Counted from the first letter of the stretch, positions 6,394 to 12,754 are shown. The stretch: 12,754 bases of DNA from Bacillota bacterium (GCA_029007015.1 JAQXHB010000026.1:1-12754), one strand, 5' to 3'. Notes: generated from the sequence alone by a model not told the origin. Made by a program: numbers and translations.

Positions 6394-6474
6394 ATAATTA
6401 TACTTTTTCCTTGTTTGCTCGACTGTATACACAATAAAGTAATTGACTAATATTCAGAGCAAAAGTATAATTAT
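6394..6474. promoter_or_regulatory. Perfect 14-bp inverted repeat spanning the divergent regulator C / SLOG promoters
   Basis: ATAATTATACTTTT (6394-6407) and AAAAGTATAATTAT (6461-6474) are exact reverse complements, with centres 67 bp apart. Each arm contains a TATAAT hexamer pointing away from the other: 6466-6471 on the plus strand for the SLOG gene and 6402-6397 on the minus strand for regulator C. Because identity extends on both sides of the -10 hexamers, the arms probably also bind a regulator that occludes both promoters. Confidence 0.6.
6443..6471 (+). promoter_or_regulatory. Sigma-A type promoter of the SLOG gene
   Basis: TTGACT (6443-6448), a 17-nt spacer and a perfect TATAAT (6466-6471). 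Transcription would start near 6478, giving a leader of about 50 nt. The -10 box lies inside one arm of the 14-bp inverted repeat. Confidence 0.85.
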
Positions 6475-6528
6475 AAGAGAAAATGTAAAAATCAAAGTGC
6501 ATTTGCGCTATAAAGTGAGATGTAGAAT

Positions 6529-7002
6529 ATGTCTATTGAAAACACCGCCTGTTTTATCGGCCACAGAGACATTAACGAAACCGAGGAACTAAAGTCAAAA
6601 CTCCGCGAAATTATCGAAAAACTGATTGTGGACGAGAATGTTGACACACTTCTTTTCGGCAGTAAAAGCGGTTTTAACAGACTGTGTCTCGACCTTGTGA
6701 CCGAAATCAAACAAAAATACCCCCACATAAAACGCATTTATGTGCGGGCAGAATACCAATATATAGATGAACCTTACAGAGCCTATCTTTTGCGGCATTA
6801 TGAGGACACATACTATCCTGAAAAAATAATCGGCTCAGGGAAAGCGTCTTATGTCGAGCGCAACTGTGATATGATAGATAAAAGCGGCTTTTGCATCGTC
6901 TATTACGATGAGCAAACGGCCCCAACCACCCGCAAAAGCGGCACCAAAATCGCCCTCGACTATGCTGTTAAACAGGGCAAACGAATTATAAACATAGCAT
7001 AG
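6529..7002 (+). CDS. SLOG-superfamily protein (DUF1273/YspA-like)
   Basis: A 157-residue soluble protein starting MSIENTACFIGHRDINETEE. The early CFIGHR motif (residues 8-13) is the hallmark of the DUF1273/YspA branch of the SLOG superfamily, which has a Rossmann-like fold. A 'TLLFGSKSGFNRL' segment follows at about 40-52, in place of the usual glycine-rich loop, and the C-terminal SGTKIALDYAVKQGKRIINI matches the family's closing strand-helix-strand. SLOG domains are thought to bind or process nucleotide-derived ligands, and several occur in bacterial conflict systems; no biochemical role can be assigned here. The ribosome binding site is weak (GTGAGA). The gene has a consensus promoter, is divergent from regulator C, and ends on the base before the stop codon of the convergent GNAT gene. 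No effector domain is fused and no obvious partner enzyme lies in the same transcript. Confidence 0.82.
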   Translation: MSIENTACFIGHRDINETEELKSKLREIIEKLIVDENVDTLLFGSKSGFNRLCLDLVTEIKQKYPHIKRIYVRAEYQYIDEPYRAYLLRHYEDTYYPEKIIGSGKASYVERNCDMIDKSGFCIVYYDEQTAPTTRKSGTKIALDYAVKQGKRIINIA

Positions 7003-7554
7003 TCATTTCATTATCTTCACAAAGCGGAACATTTCGTCGGGGCCTTCGTCATGGCCGCGTTCCTCATCGTCGGGCATTGCGTGTGCGGGCTGATAGTATT
7101 CGCACCAAAACTCATCAATCTGAAAACCGCACTTATTAACATAAAAATGAATATTCCGCTTTTCAAAATAGGGCGTGCAGGTCTCCCAAACTGCGGTTTC
7201 GGGGTGCAGGGCCTCAACCGCCTGCCATGCGCCGTAGCCGATACCTTTGCTATGCTCATCGGGCAAGGTGAAAAGAATTTCCAAATGGTTGCGGTTGGTT
7301 TCCTTATCAATTTTAAGTATCACGCCGCCGACCTTTTTGCCGCCCGCAACGATGCGGTAGGTTTCGCTCTGAGGGTCATCAATCGAGCGCTCAATGGTTT
7401 TGCGGGAAATAATTTCACCGTCAGCGTCAATATGGTTGTCTCTCTCGCCAAACTCCTGTAGTGCGCCGTACTTGAACGCCCATTGATTATCCAAAATGAA
7501 CTGCTCTCGGTCATCTGCTGTTAACGGTACAAGGGTAACTTTTGTGTTTTTCAT
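7003..7554 (-). CDS. GNAT family N-acetyltransferase
   Basis: A 183-residue protein starting MKNTKVTLVPLTADDREQFI, a typical GNAT N terminus. KVGGVILKID (about 75-84) is the central strand, and the acetyl-CoA loop is in LPDEHSKGIGYGAWQAVEAL (about 98-117), matching the Q/RxxGxG/A motif with SKGIGYGA. FYVNKCGF (about 137-144) is the usual 'y-x-k-x-GF' feature of motif B. The tail is acidic and histidine-rich. The acetyl acceptor cannot be predicted; small-molecule and antibiotic acetylation are both possible. ATG 7552-7554 is preceded by AGGAGG. The leader seems to be a structured attenuator (7572-7662) under a consensus promoter at 7682-7710, so expression is probably controlled by premature termination. 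Its stop codon directly abuts that of the SLOG gene, with no visible terminator. Confidence 0.88.
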   Translation of the reverse strand: MKNTKVTLVPLTADDREQFILDNQWAFKYGALQEFGERDNHIDADGEIISRKTIERSIDDPQSETYRIVAGGKKVGGVILKIDKETNRNHLEILFTLPDEHSKGIGYGAWQAVEALHPETAVWETCTPYFEKRNIHFYVNKCGFQIDEFWCEYYQPAHAMPDDEERGHDEGPDEMFRFVKIMK

Positions 7555-7571
7555 AAAAACCTCCTAAAAGC

Positions 7572-7608
7572 AAAAAAACTCCGGCTATTGCACACACAAT
7601 AACCCGAG
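7572..7608 (-). terminator. Intrinsic terminator inside the GNAT leader
   Basis: On the minus strand CTCGGGTTATTG (7608-7597) pairs with CAATAGCCGGAG (7590-7579) around a TGTGTG loop: 12 positions with one G-G mismatch and one wobble. Seven T residues (7578-7572) follow immediately. It stands between the promoter and the GNAT ribosome binding site, so it would block expression when formed. Confidence 0.72.
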
Positions 7609-7662
7609 CTCACTCGGACACCTAATCCGGCACTTGAGCGCTACGGCACTCCGCCTCCGGTG
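7572..7662 (-). ncRNA. Candidate structured cis-regulatory leader (riboswitch-like attenuator) of the GNAT gene
   Basis: The predicted transcript starts near 7675 and has about 120 nt before the GNAT ATG, including a GC-rich block inside otherwise AT-rich DNA. On the minus strand it can form: an outer CACC/GGTG helix (7662-7659 with 7622-7619); within it a GAGTGC-CGTA-GCGCTC hairpin (7651-7636); next to it a CCGAG-TGAG-CTCGG hairpin (7617-7604); then the terminator with seven T residues. The CCGAG hairpin and the terminator both need bases 7604-7608, so they exclude each other, the classic antiterminator/terminator switch. The wobble pairs are G-U only when the minus strand is read, which supports an RNA on that strand. 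I do not recognise it as any known riboswitch, T-box or tRNA. No ATG-started leader peptide is present; only trivial GTG-initiated frames exist. Confidence 0.6.
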
Positions 7663-7681
7663 ACCAATATTTATTTTATTT

Positions 7682-7710
7682 ATTATATCATAAAAGACCT
7701 AAAAAGTCAA
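7682..7710 (-). promoter_or_regulatory. Sigma-A type promoter of the GNAT leader and gene
   Basis: On the minus strand TTGACT (7710-7705), a 17-nt spacer and a perfect TATAAT (7687-7682). Start of transcription is expected near 7675, immediately upstream of the structured leader. Confidence 0.85.
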
Positions 7711-7715
7711 TTATT

Positions 7716-7740
7716 CCGGCCGAAACTTCTTGCCGGCCGG
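7716..7740. repeat. GC-rich inverted repeat between divergent promoters
   Basis: CCGGCC (7716-7721) and GGCCGG (7735-7740) are inverted around 13 nt. They sit between the -35 boxes of the GNAT and cyclase promoters. This could be an operator shared by the two units; there is no T-run for a terminator. Confidence 0.3.
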
Positions 7741-7759
7741 CTGTCCGTGACACACTAAA

Positions 7760-7789
7760 TTGACAACCACTGCAACTATATGGTATAAT
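7760..7789 (+). promoter_or_regulatory. Extended -10 sigma-A promoter of the cyclase-lepA unit
   Basis: Perfect TTGACA (7760-7765), an 18-nt spacer and TGGTATAAT, that is a TGn-extended perfect -10 TATAAT (7784-7789). Transcription would start near 7796, about 25 nt before the cyclase ATG. Confidence 0.88.
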
Positions 7790-7820
7790 TACAAATAATA
7801 CTCATTCGGAGGTGCTCAAA

Positions 7821-8408
7821 ATGCGCATTTTCGATATCTCAACAGAAATTACATCGGCGCCGGTATTTCCCGGTGACCCGCCCACCGAGGTGTGCCGCGT
7901 GCGCTCGATAGCCGACGGCGATGAGTACAACCTGACCGCACTGTCGGCCTGTCTGCACAGCGGCACCCATATTGACGCGCCGCTGCACTATGTCGATGGC
8001 GCCGCCGCTGTCAGCGACATCGAGTTGACCGACTTTATGGGCGAATGTGCCGTCATCGCCTGCAACGCCTATCACGAGGATTTGACCGGCGCCGACATTG
8101 AGCAGTTACTGCCGGCGGGCGTCAAGCGGGTTTTGTTCAAGACCTTGGGGCAGTGCCGCCTGACCCGCTCGGCGTCATTCGCGCTTGTGGCCGCCGGCGT
8201 CAAACTGGCCGGCATCGACTCACCGAGCATAGCGGCCAGCGACGACGAGGCGGCCGTACACCGCGAACTGGCTCTGGCCGGAGTGTCGGTGCTGGAGGGG
8301 CTTACCCTGCGGCATGTGCAATCGGGGCGGTACACGCTGTTTGCCCTGCCGATAAAGATTGAGGGCACCGAGGCGGCGCCCTGCCGAGCAATACTGCTGG
8401 GCAACTGA
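7821..8408 (+). CDS. Cyclase family protein, kynurenine formamidase (KynB)-like
   Basis: A 195-residue protein starting MRIFDISTEITSAPVFPGDP. It carries the cyclase/KynB signature: PGDPP (17-21), then HSGTHIDAPLHY (46-57), in which H46, H50, D52 and H56 match the conserved metal-site pattern. A later GIDSPSIAASDDEAAVHREL and VLEGL segment and the C-terminal 'LRHVQSGRYTLFALPIKIEG' also follow KynB. Family members are metal-dependent hydrolases acting on formamides or related amides. Without other tryptophan-catabolism genes nearby the substrate remains open. I choose ATG 7821 over GTG 7812 because the GTG falls inside the GGAGGTG ribosome binding site. It is the first gene of a unit with lepA, 26 nt apart, under a near-perfect promoter. 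Confidence 0.87.
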   Translation: MRIFDISTEITSAPVFPGDPPTEVCRVRSIADGDEYNLTALSACLHSGTHIDAPLHYVDGAAAVSDIELTDFMGECAVIACNAYHEDLTGADIEQLLPAGVKRVLFKTLGQCRLTRSASFALVAAGVKLAGIDSPSIAASDDEAAVHRELALAGVSVLEGLTLRHVQSGRYTLFALPIKIEGTEAAPCRAILLGN

Positions 8409-8434
8409 AAACTACCACGAGGTGAAACTTAAAC

Positions 8435-10246
8435 ATGGCATTTTCCCCCGAGCAGATACGGAATTTTTGTATAATCGCGCACATCGACCACGGCAAATCA
8501 ACGCTGGCCGACCGCATGCTGGAGTTGACCGATTCGGTGGCCGCGCGCGACATGGAAAATCAGATTCTTGACAATATGGACTTGGAGCGCGAGCGCGGCA
8601 TCACCATCAAGGCGCACGCCGTTACCCTCGACTACACCGCCGCCGATGGCAAGCAGTACGAACTCAACCTCATCGACACGCCCGGACATGTTGACTTCAA
8701 CTACGAGGTGTCGCGGTCGCTGGCCGCGTGCGAGGGTGCCGTGCTGGTGGTTGACGCCTCGCAGGGTATAGAGGCACAGACCCTTGCCAATACTTACCTT
8801 GCGGTCGATCACGACCTCGAAATTCTGCCTGTCATCAACAAGGTTGACCTGCCGTCAGCCGACCCCGACAGAGTGGCCGCCAACATTGAGGACATCATCG
8901 GCATACCGGCCGACGGCGCGCCGCGCATTTCGGCCAAAACGGGGCTCAATGTTGACCAGGTGCTGGAGGCTATCGTGCGCGACATTCCGGCGCCGACGGC
9001 CGACCGAGACGCACCGCTCAAAGCACTCATCTTTGACTCATACTACGACGCATATAAGGGCGTCATCGTCTATTTTCGCGTGGTTGACGGCTCGATAACG
9101 GTCGGCCAGCGGGTGCGCATGATGGCCACAGGCGCAGAGTTCGACATCGTCGAACTGGGACGCAAAAAGGCCACTTACATGGAGCCGTGTGATGAGTTGC
9201 TGGCCGGTGAGGTGGGCTACTTGGCCGCCAGCATCAAGACGGTGGGCGACGCCCGCGTCGGTGACACCATCACCGCCGCCGCGCGACCGGCCGAGCAACC
9301 TCTGCCCGGCTACCGCAAGGTAAACCCTGTGGTGTTCTGCGGCATTTATCCGGCCGACGGCGCCCACTACTCCGACCTGCGCGAGGCGCTTGAGCGGCTG
9401 CAACTTAACGACGCATCGCTGCTGTTTGAGCCGGAAACATCGGTGGCGCTCGGCTTTGGTTTCCGCTGCGGTTTTCTCGGACTGCTGCACATGGAAATTA
9501 TACAGGAGCGGCTCGAGAGGGAGTACGACCTCGACCTCATCACAACGGCACCGAGCGTTATCTACCGCATCAAAATGACAAGCGGCGACACGGTTGAAAT
9601 CGACAACCCGACCAACTACCCCGACCCGTCTCTCATTGCCGAGGCGTTTGAGCCGATGTGCAATGTGCACATCTATTCACCGAGCGAATTTGTCGGCGCC
9701 ATTATGGAACTGTGTCAGGAGCGGCGCGGCATATTCAAGGATATGCAGTACATCGGCGGCAACGAGCGGGTGGATATTCACTACATTCTGCCGCTGGCCG
9801 AGATTGTCTACGACTTTTTCGACGCGCTCAAGAGCCGCACGCGCGGCTACGCCTCATACGACTACGAACTGCACGACTACGAGAAAAGCAATCTCGTCAA
9901 GTTGGATGTCCTGCTCAATGGCGACATCGTCGACGCACTGTCGTTCATCGTTCACGCCGACAACGCCTACAAGCGCGCCCGTCGCATAGCAGAAAAACTC
10001 AAGGAGCACATACCGCGCCAGTTGTTTGAGGTGCCCATTCAGGTGGCGGTCGGCGGCAAGATTATCGCGCGAGAGACGGTCAAGGCTATGCGCAAGGATG
10101 TGCTTGCCAAGTGCTACGGCGGCGACATTACGCGCAAAAAGAAGTTGCTCGAAAAGCAGAAAGAGGGCAAAAAGCGCATGCGTCAACTCGGCTCGGTCGA
10201 AGTGCCGCAAGAGGCGTTCATGGCTGTGCTCAAACTGGACGAGTAG
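8435..10246 (+). CDS. lepA: Elongation factor 4 (LepA), ribosome-associated GTPase
   Basis: A 603-residue cytoplasmic translational GTPase, the usual length for the family. G1 is AHIDHGKST (15-23), switch I holds ERGITIKAHAV, G3 is DTPGHVDF, G4 is NKVDLP and G5 is SAKTGL. The LepA-specific part follows, with the FGFRCGFLGLLHMEIIQERL segment of domain III and the lysine-rich C terminus ending in VPQEAFMAVLKLDE. LepA acts on stalled or translocated ribosomes and in initiation or 30S assembly. The ATG at 8435 has a GAGGTG ribosome binding site about 10 nt upstream. It is probably cotranscribed with the cyclase. In many Firmicutes lepA precedes hemW; here the next gene is an unrelated membrane protein. 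No T-run terminator is visible after the stop. Confidence 0.98.
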   Translation: MAFSPEQIRNFCIIAHIDHGKSTLADRMLELTDSVAARDMENQILDNMDLERERGITIKAHAVTLDYTAADGKQYELNLIDTPGHVDFNYEVSRSLAACEGAVLVVDASQGIEAQTLANTYLAVDHDLEILPVINKVDLPSADPDRVAANIEDIIGIPADGAPRISAKTGLNVDQVLEAIVRDIPAPTADRDAPLKALIFDSYYDAYKGVIVYFRVVDGSITVGQRVRMMATGAEFDIVELGRKKATYMEPCDELLAGEVGYLAASIKTVGDARVGDTITAAARPAEQPLPGYRKVNPVVFCGIYPADGAHYSDLREALERLQLNDASLLFEPETSVALGFGFRCGFLGLLHMEIIQERLEREYDLDLITTAPSVIYRIKMTSGDTVEIDNPTNYPDPSLIAEAFEPMCNVHIYSPSEFVGAIMELCQERRGIFKDMQYIGGNERVDIHYILPLAEIVYDFFDALKSRTRGYASYDYELHDYEKSNLVKLDVLLNGDIVDALSFIVHADNAYKRARRIAEKLKEHIPRQLFEVPIQVAVGGKIIARETVKAMRKDVLAKCYGGDITRKKKLLEKQKEGKKRMRQLGSVEVPQEAFMAVLKLDE

Positions 10247-10325
10247 CCGCCGTAAAGGGTTATTCCGCGCCGCCGGTCGGCGTGAATATAAACACCGTAT
10301 TATAAAGTGTTGGAGGTATTGCTGA

Positions 10326-11981
10326 ATGAAAAACAAAATTTTACCTACCGCCGTTAAGACGCTCATAAGCGCGGCCATCATCTTTTTGATGTTTTGGTTT
10401 GAACTGCCGGCTGTCAACTTGCGCAGTGAAGGTTTTTGGTCGTTTCTTGTGCGCAGTATTATTGTTTGCATTGTCGTGTATGCGTTTGGCCGCATCCTTG
10501 CCATTGCGAAGGATATAAAGAGCGCTCGCGGCTACCAAAAGGGCAGTATAAAGGAACTGCTCCGCAGTCTCGGCAAGCCGGTCATGGTGACCCTCGCTGT
10601 CGTTGCGGTCATGATAGCCGCGTCGGCTGTATTCAGCATCGTCGGCAGTCAACTGTTCAACGCGTCCGGTTACAACAAGCTGCTCGTCCTTGAGGACGGC
10701 GACTTTTCCGCCGATGTGGCCGAACTGAACATGACGCAAATACCGGTTGTCGACCGCGACACGGCCGTCCGTCTGGGCGCGCGCAAGATGGGCAACATGG
10801 AGGATTTGGTGTCGCAGTTTGACATCAGCGAGGAATACACCCAGATAAACTACAAGGGACGGCCCACTCGCGTCACGCCCCTTTGCTACGGCGACCCCAT
10901 TAAGTGGTTTAACAACCAGTCCCAGGGACTGCCGGCCTACATCATGGTAGACATGGTCACGCAGGAGACCACTCTGGTGCGGCTGGATGAGGGTATGAAG
11001 TACAGTTCCGGTGAATATTTTATGCGCAACATCTACCGATATCTGCGTTTCAAATACCCCACCAAGATATTCGACAACATCACATTTGAGATTGACGAAA
11101 ACGGCACTCCCTACTGGGTAGCATCGACCGTTTCGTACCGCATCGGTTTCTGGAGCGGCCGTGACATCGGCGGTGCCGTACTGGTCAATGCCGTCACCGG
11201 CGAAAGCAGCTTCTACAAACTGAATGATGTTCCGACTTGGGTCGACCAAGTCTACTCCTCTGACATGATAATCGAGCAACTCATCTACAACGGCAAGTAT
11301 CGCTCGGGATTTTTCAACTCCATCTTCGGACAAAAGGGCGTTCTGCAGCCGACCGACGGCTACAATTATCTGGCCATTGATGACGATGTATGGCTCTACA
11401 CAGGCATCACCTCGGTTATGAGCGACGAGTCGAATGTCGGCTTTGTGCTTGTAAACCTGCGCACCAAAGATGCGCGCTACTACTCTCTGCCGGGCGCCGA
11501 GGAATACTCAGCCATGTCATCGGCGGAAGGCCAGGTACAGAACCTCGGCTATAAGTCCACCTTCCCGATACTGCTGAATGTGGGCGACCGTCCGACCTAC
11601 TTCATGTCACTCAAGGATGACGCCGGTCTGGTCAAGATGTACGCCTTTGTCGATGTCGAGCAGTACCAGATAGTCGGCACGGGCAGCAGCCCCAACGAGG
11701 CGCGCACCAACTACATCGCCAAACTGGGCAAGGTGGACACCTCCTCTGAGAGCGAGACGCCGACCGAAAAGAGCGTCAGCGGAAAGATAAGCGGTATTGA
11801 ATCGGCCGTAGTCAGCGGAAACACCAAATATTACTTTATGCTGCAGGGCGACTCAAGCATCTATATCGCAGATATTTCGCAGAACAGCATGCTCCCCTTC
11901 ATGGGCGCCGGAGCCGAGGTGGAACTGACCTACACCGGCAACGAGACCCGCACCGTCACCTCAATCAAATTGGCCAAATAA
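10326..11981 (+). CDS. Membrane-anchored protein of unknown function, three N-terminal helices and a large extracytoplasmic region
   Basis: I do not recognise this 551-residue protein. It begins MKNKILPTAVKTLISAAIIF. Hydrophobic segments at about 8-30, 38-62 and 84-110 look like three membrane helices. The remaining about 440 residues are hydrophilic, with alternating strand-like segments rich in Tyr, Asp and Gly; Cys is nearly absent, as expected outside the cell. Phrases such as 'PAYIMVDMVTQETTLVRLDEG' and 'GFVLVNLRTKDARYYSLPGAEE' look like related beta units, possibly a repeated fold. A Ser/Thr/Glu-rich linker (about 476-486) leads to a final about 65-residue beta domain (KISGIESAV... to AEVELTYTGN...TSIKLAK) that resembles a small OB-like barrel. 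GGAGG lies 9 nt before the ATG. The 79-nt gap from lepA holds no clear terminator, so it may be read through from lepA. A strong terminator follows. Confidence 0.7.
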   Translation: MKNKILPTAVKTLISAAIIFLMFWFELPAVNLRSEGFWSFLVRSIIVCIVVYAFGRILAIAKDIKSARGYQKGSIKELLRSLGKPVMVTLAVVAVMIAASAVFSIVGSQLFNASGYNKLLVLEDGDFSADVAELNMTQIPVVDRDTAVRLGARKMGNMEDLVSQFDISEEYTQINYKGRPTRVTPLCYGDPIKWFNNQSQGLPAYIMVDMVTQETTLVRLDEGMKYSSGEYFMRNIYRYLRFKYPTKIFDNITFEIDENGTPYWVASTVSYRIGFWSGRDIGGAVLVNAVTGESSFYKLNDVPTWVDQVYSSDMIIEQLIYNGKYRSGFFNSIFGQKGVLQPTDGYNYLAIDDDVWLYTGITSVMSDESNVGFVLVNLRTKDARYYSLPGAEEYSAMSSAEGQVQNLGYKSTFPILLNVGDRPTYFMSLKDDAGLVKMYAFVDVEQYQIVGTGSSPNEARTNYIAKLGKVDTSSESETPTEKSVSGKISGIESAVVSGNTKYYFMLQGDSSIYIADISQNSMLPFMGAGAEVELTYTGNETRTVTSIKLAK

Positions 11982-11992
11982 AGAACAAACAG

Positions 11993-12025
11993 AGCCGTCG
12001 GCGCTTTGCCGGCGGCTTTCCTTTT
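11993..12025 (+). terminator. Intrinsic terminator of the cyclase-lepA-membrane protein unit
   Basis: AGCCGTCGGC (11993-12002) and GCCGGCGGCT (12008-12017) form a 10-bp stem with one wobble, followed by TTCCTTTTC. It lies 11 nt after the stop codon of the 551-residue protein. Confidence 0.85.
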
Positions 12026-12031
12026 CACACA

Positions 12032-12070
12032 AAAAACCGCAGCAAGGCATGCCACCCTGCTGCGGTTTTT
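12032..12070 (-). terminator. Terminator of gyrA (bidirectional in form)
   Basis: AAAAACCGCAGCA (12032-12044) and TGCTGCGGTTTTT (12058-12070) form a perfect 13-bp stem with a 13-nt loop containing GGCATGCC. Both strands have a T-run. It lies 19 nt after the gyrA stop codon and would also back up the plus-strand terminator just before it. Confidence 0.85.
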
Positions 12071-12089
12071 AATTACTGATAAATCGGAT

Positions 12090-12754
12090 TTACAGGTTAT
12101 CCATTTCTTCGGCGCGCTTTTCAGCGTTTTCGAGCACTTGATTGAGCGCTTGCTCTGCGCCGGTTATCTCGCCCGATACAGAAACGGCTTCAGCGGCTGT
12201 TTCGGCGCCCTCGCCGGCGTCGGCCTCCACCTCGGCGTCGGCGTTAACCTCTGCCTCGTCATGCTCGGCAACTTCCATAGTCACCAGCCGCGCGCCCTCG
12301 TTGACGCGCATCACGCGCACGCCCTTTGCCGGACGCGCATAGGTGCTGATGCCGGCGACAGCGATACGGATAACGATGCCGTCGGTCGAAATGAGAATGA
12401 TATCCTCCTCATCGCTGACCGCCTGAACGGTCGCAACCTTGCCGTACTTGGCGGTGCGGTAGTTGGTCAGTCCCTTGCCGCCGCGGTTCTGTACGCGGTA
12501 GTCGTCAAACTCACTGCGGCGGCCGTAACCGGTCTCGGTCACAGTCAGCACCGACTTGCCCTCCTCGACGCGTATCATGCCCACGACCTCATCGCCCTCT
12601 GCGAGGGTGATGGCCTTTACGCCGCGCGAAGTGCGCCCGAGCGGACGGGCGTCGCTCTCATCAAAACAGATGGCCATTCCGTTGCGGGTGGCCACCAGCA
12701 ATCGGTCGTTGCCGTCGGTCATGCGCACCCAGCGCAGTTGGTCGCCCTCGTCCA
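12090..12754 (-). CDS. gyrA: DNA gyrase subunit A, C-terminal part, runs off the right edge
   Basis: The minus-strand frame is open to the window edge; 220 residues and the stop are visible. They are the last blades of the GyrA C-terminal beta-propeller, which wraps DNA. Recognisable blocks are VRMTDGND, LLVATRNGMAICF, RPLGRTSRGVKAI with EGDEVVGM, GYGRRSEFDDYRVQNRGGKG (a late-blade repeat of the GyrA-box type, not the canonical box itself) and the strand IILISTDGIVIRIAV with KGVRVMRV. An acidic tail of about 60 residues rich in Ala, Glu and Asp follows, a part that varies between species. The internal ATG at 12728 is not the true start: codons for DEGDQLRWV precede it in frame. ParC is less likely because of the RPLGRTSRGV and QNRGGKG blocks. 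The gene converges on the 551-residue protein gene. Confidence 0.95.
   Translation of the reverse strand, partial: DEGDQLRWVRMTDGNDRLLVATRNGMAICFDESDARPLGRTSRGVKAITLAEGDEVVGMIRVEEGKSVLTVTETGYGRRSEFDDYRVQNRGGKGLTNYRTAKYGKVATVQAVSDEEDIILISTDGIVIRIAVAGISTYARPAKGVRVMRVNEGARLVTMEVAEHDEAEVNADAEVEADAGEGAETAAEAVSVSGEITGAEQALNQVLENAEKRAEEMDNL

Noticed and set aside
5262..6434. Toxin-antitoxin system among the small HTH genes
   Set aside because: Each HTH gene is followed by its own terminator and none has an adjacent small toxin-like gene in the same transcript.
7572..7662. Possible tRNA or T-box in the GNAT leader
   Set aside because: There is no GGTTCGA-type T loop, no anticodon-arm/acceptor closure and no TGGNACCGCG T-box sequence. 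The attenuator reading fits promoter, U-run and strand better.
10341..11333. Minus-strand frame of 330 codons opposite the unknown membrane protein
   Set aside because: No start-proximal ribosome binding site or recognisable domain. The plus-strand frame is longer, has GGAGG, membrane helices and a terminator.

Overview
The window looks like chromosomal DNA from an anaerobic, spore-forming Firmicute, most likely class Clostridia. The reasons are a SpoVAE-type sporulation gene, a single-chain pyruvate:ferredoxin oxidoreductase of about 1180 residues, a DUF1540 cysteine-rich small protein, strong AGGAGG ribosome binding sites and TTGAC(A/T)/TATAAT promoters. The housekeeping genes are clearly GC-rich in third positions, while the stretch from about 5490 to 6540 is AT-rich. 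Genus cannot be fixed from sequence alone.

Layout. 1-543 (-) is the N-terminal part of a DUF21/CorC-type membrane protein that runs off the left edge. 685-1050 (+) is a lone spoVAE. 1156-1320 (-) is a 54-residue DUF1540 protein. 1474-5013 (-) is the complete PFOR gene (nifJ). 5262-6368 (-) holds three consecutive small HTH/XRE-type regulator genes, each closed by a copy of the same 32-nt hairpin terminator. 6529-7002 (+) is a SLOG-superfamily (DUF1273/YspA-like) gene transcribed divergently from the third regulator. 7003-7554 (-) is a GNAT acetyltransferase that ends on the very next base after the SLOG gene. Its 5' leader appears to be a structured RNA with mutually exclusive terminator and antiterminator hairpins. 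7821-8408 (+) is a KynB-like cyclase/formamidase, followed after 26 nt by lepA (8435-10246) and then by a 551-residue membrane-anchored protein of unknown function (10326-11981). 12090-12754 (-) is the C-terminal end of gyrA, running off the right edge.

How the parts fit. The flanks are core metabolism and information processing: pyruvate oxidation, translation elongation and DNA supercoiling. The section from about 5226 to 7710 looks like an accessory insert of regulators and small enzymes, each with its own promoter and terminator. Regulatory DNA is dense there: a divergent promoter pair whose two -10 boxes lie in a perfect 14-bp inverted repeat, a pair of CCATATATGG palindromes exactly 20 bp apart, and the GNAT leader. 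The leader and the HTH/SLOG region are the most novel-looking parts. No integrase, transposase, CRISPR array, rRNA or tRNA was found, and there is no gene-free stretch longer than 300 bases.
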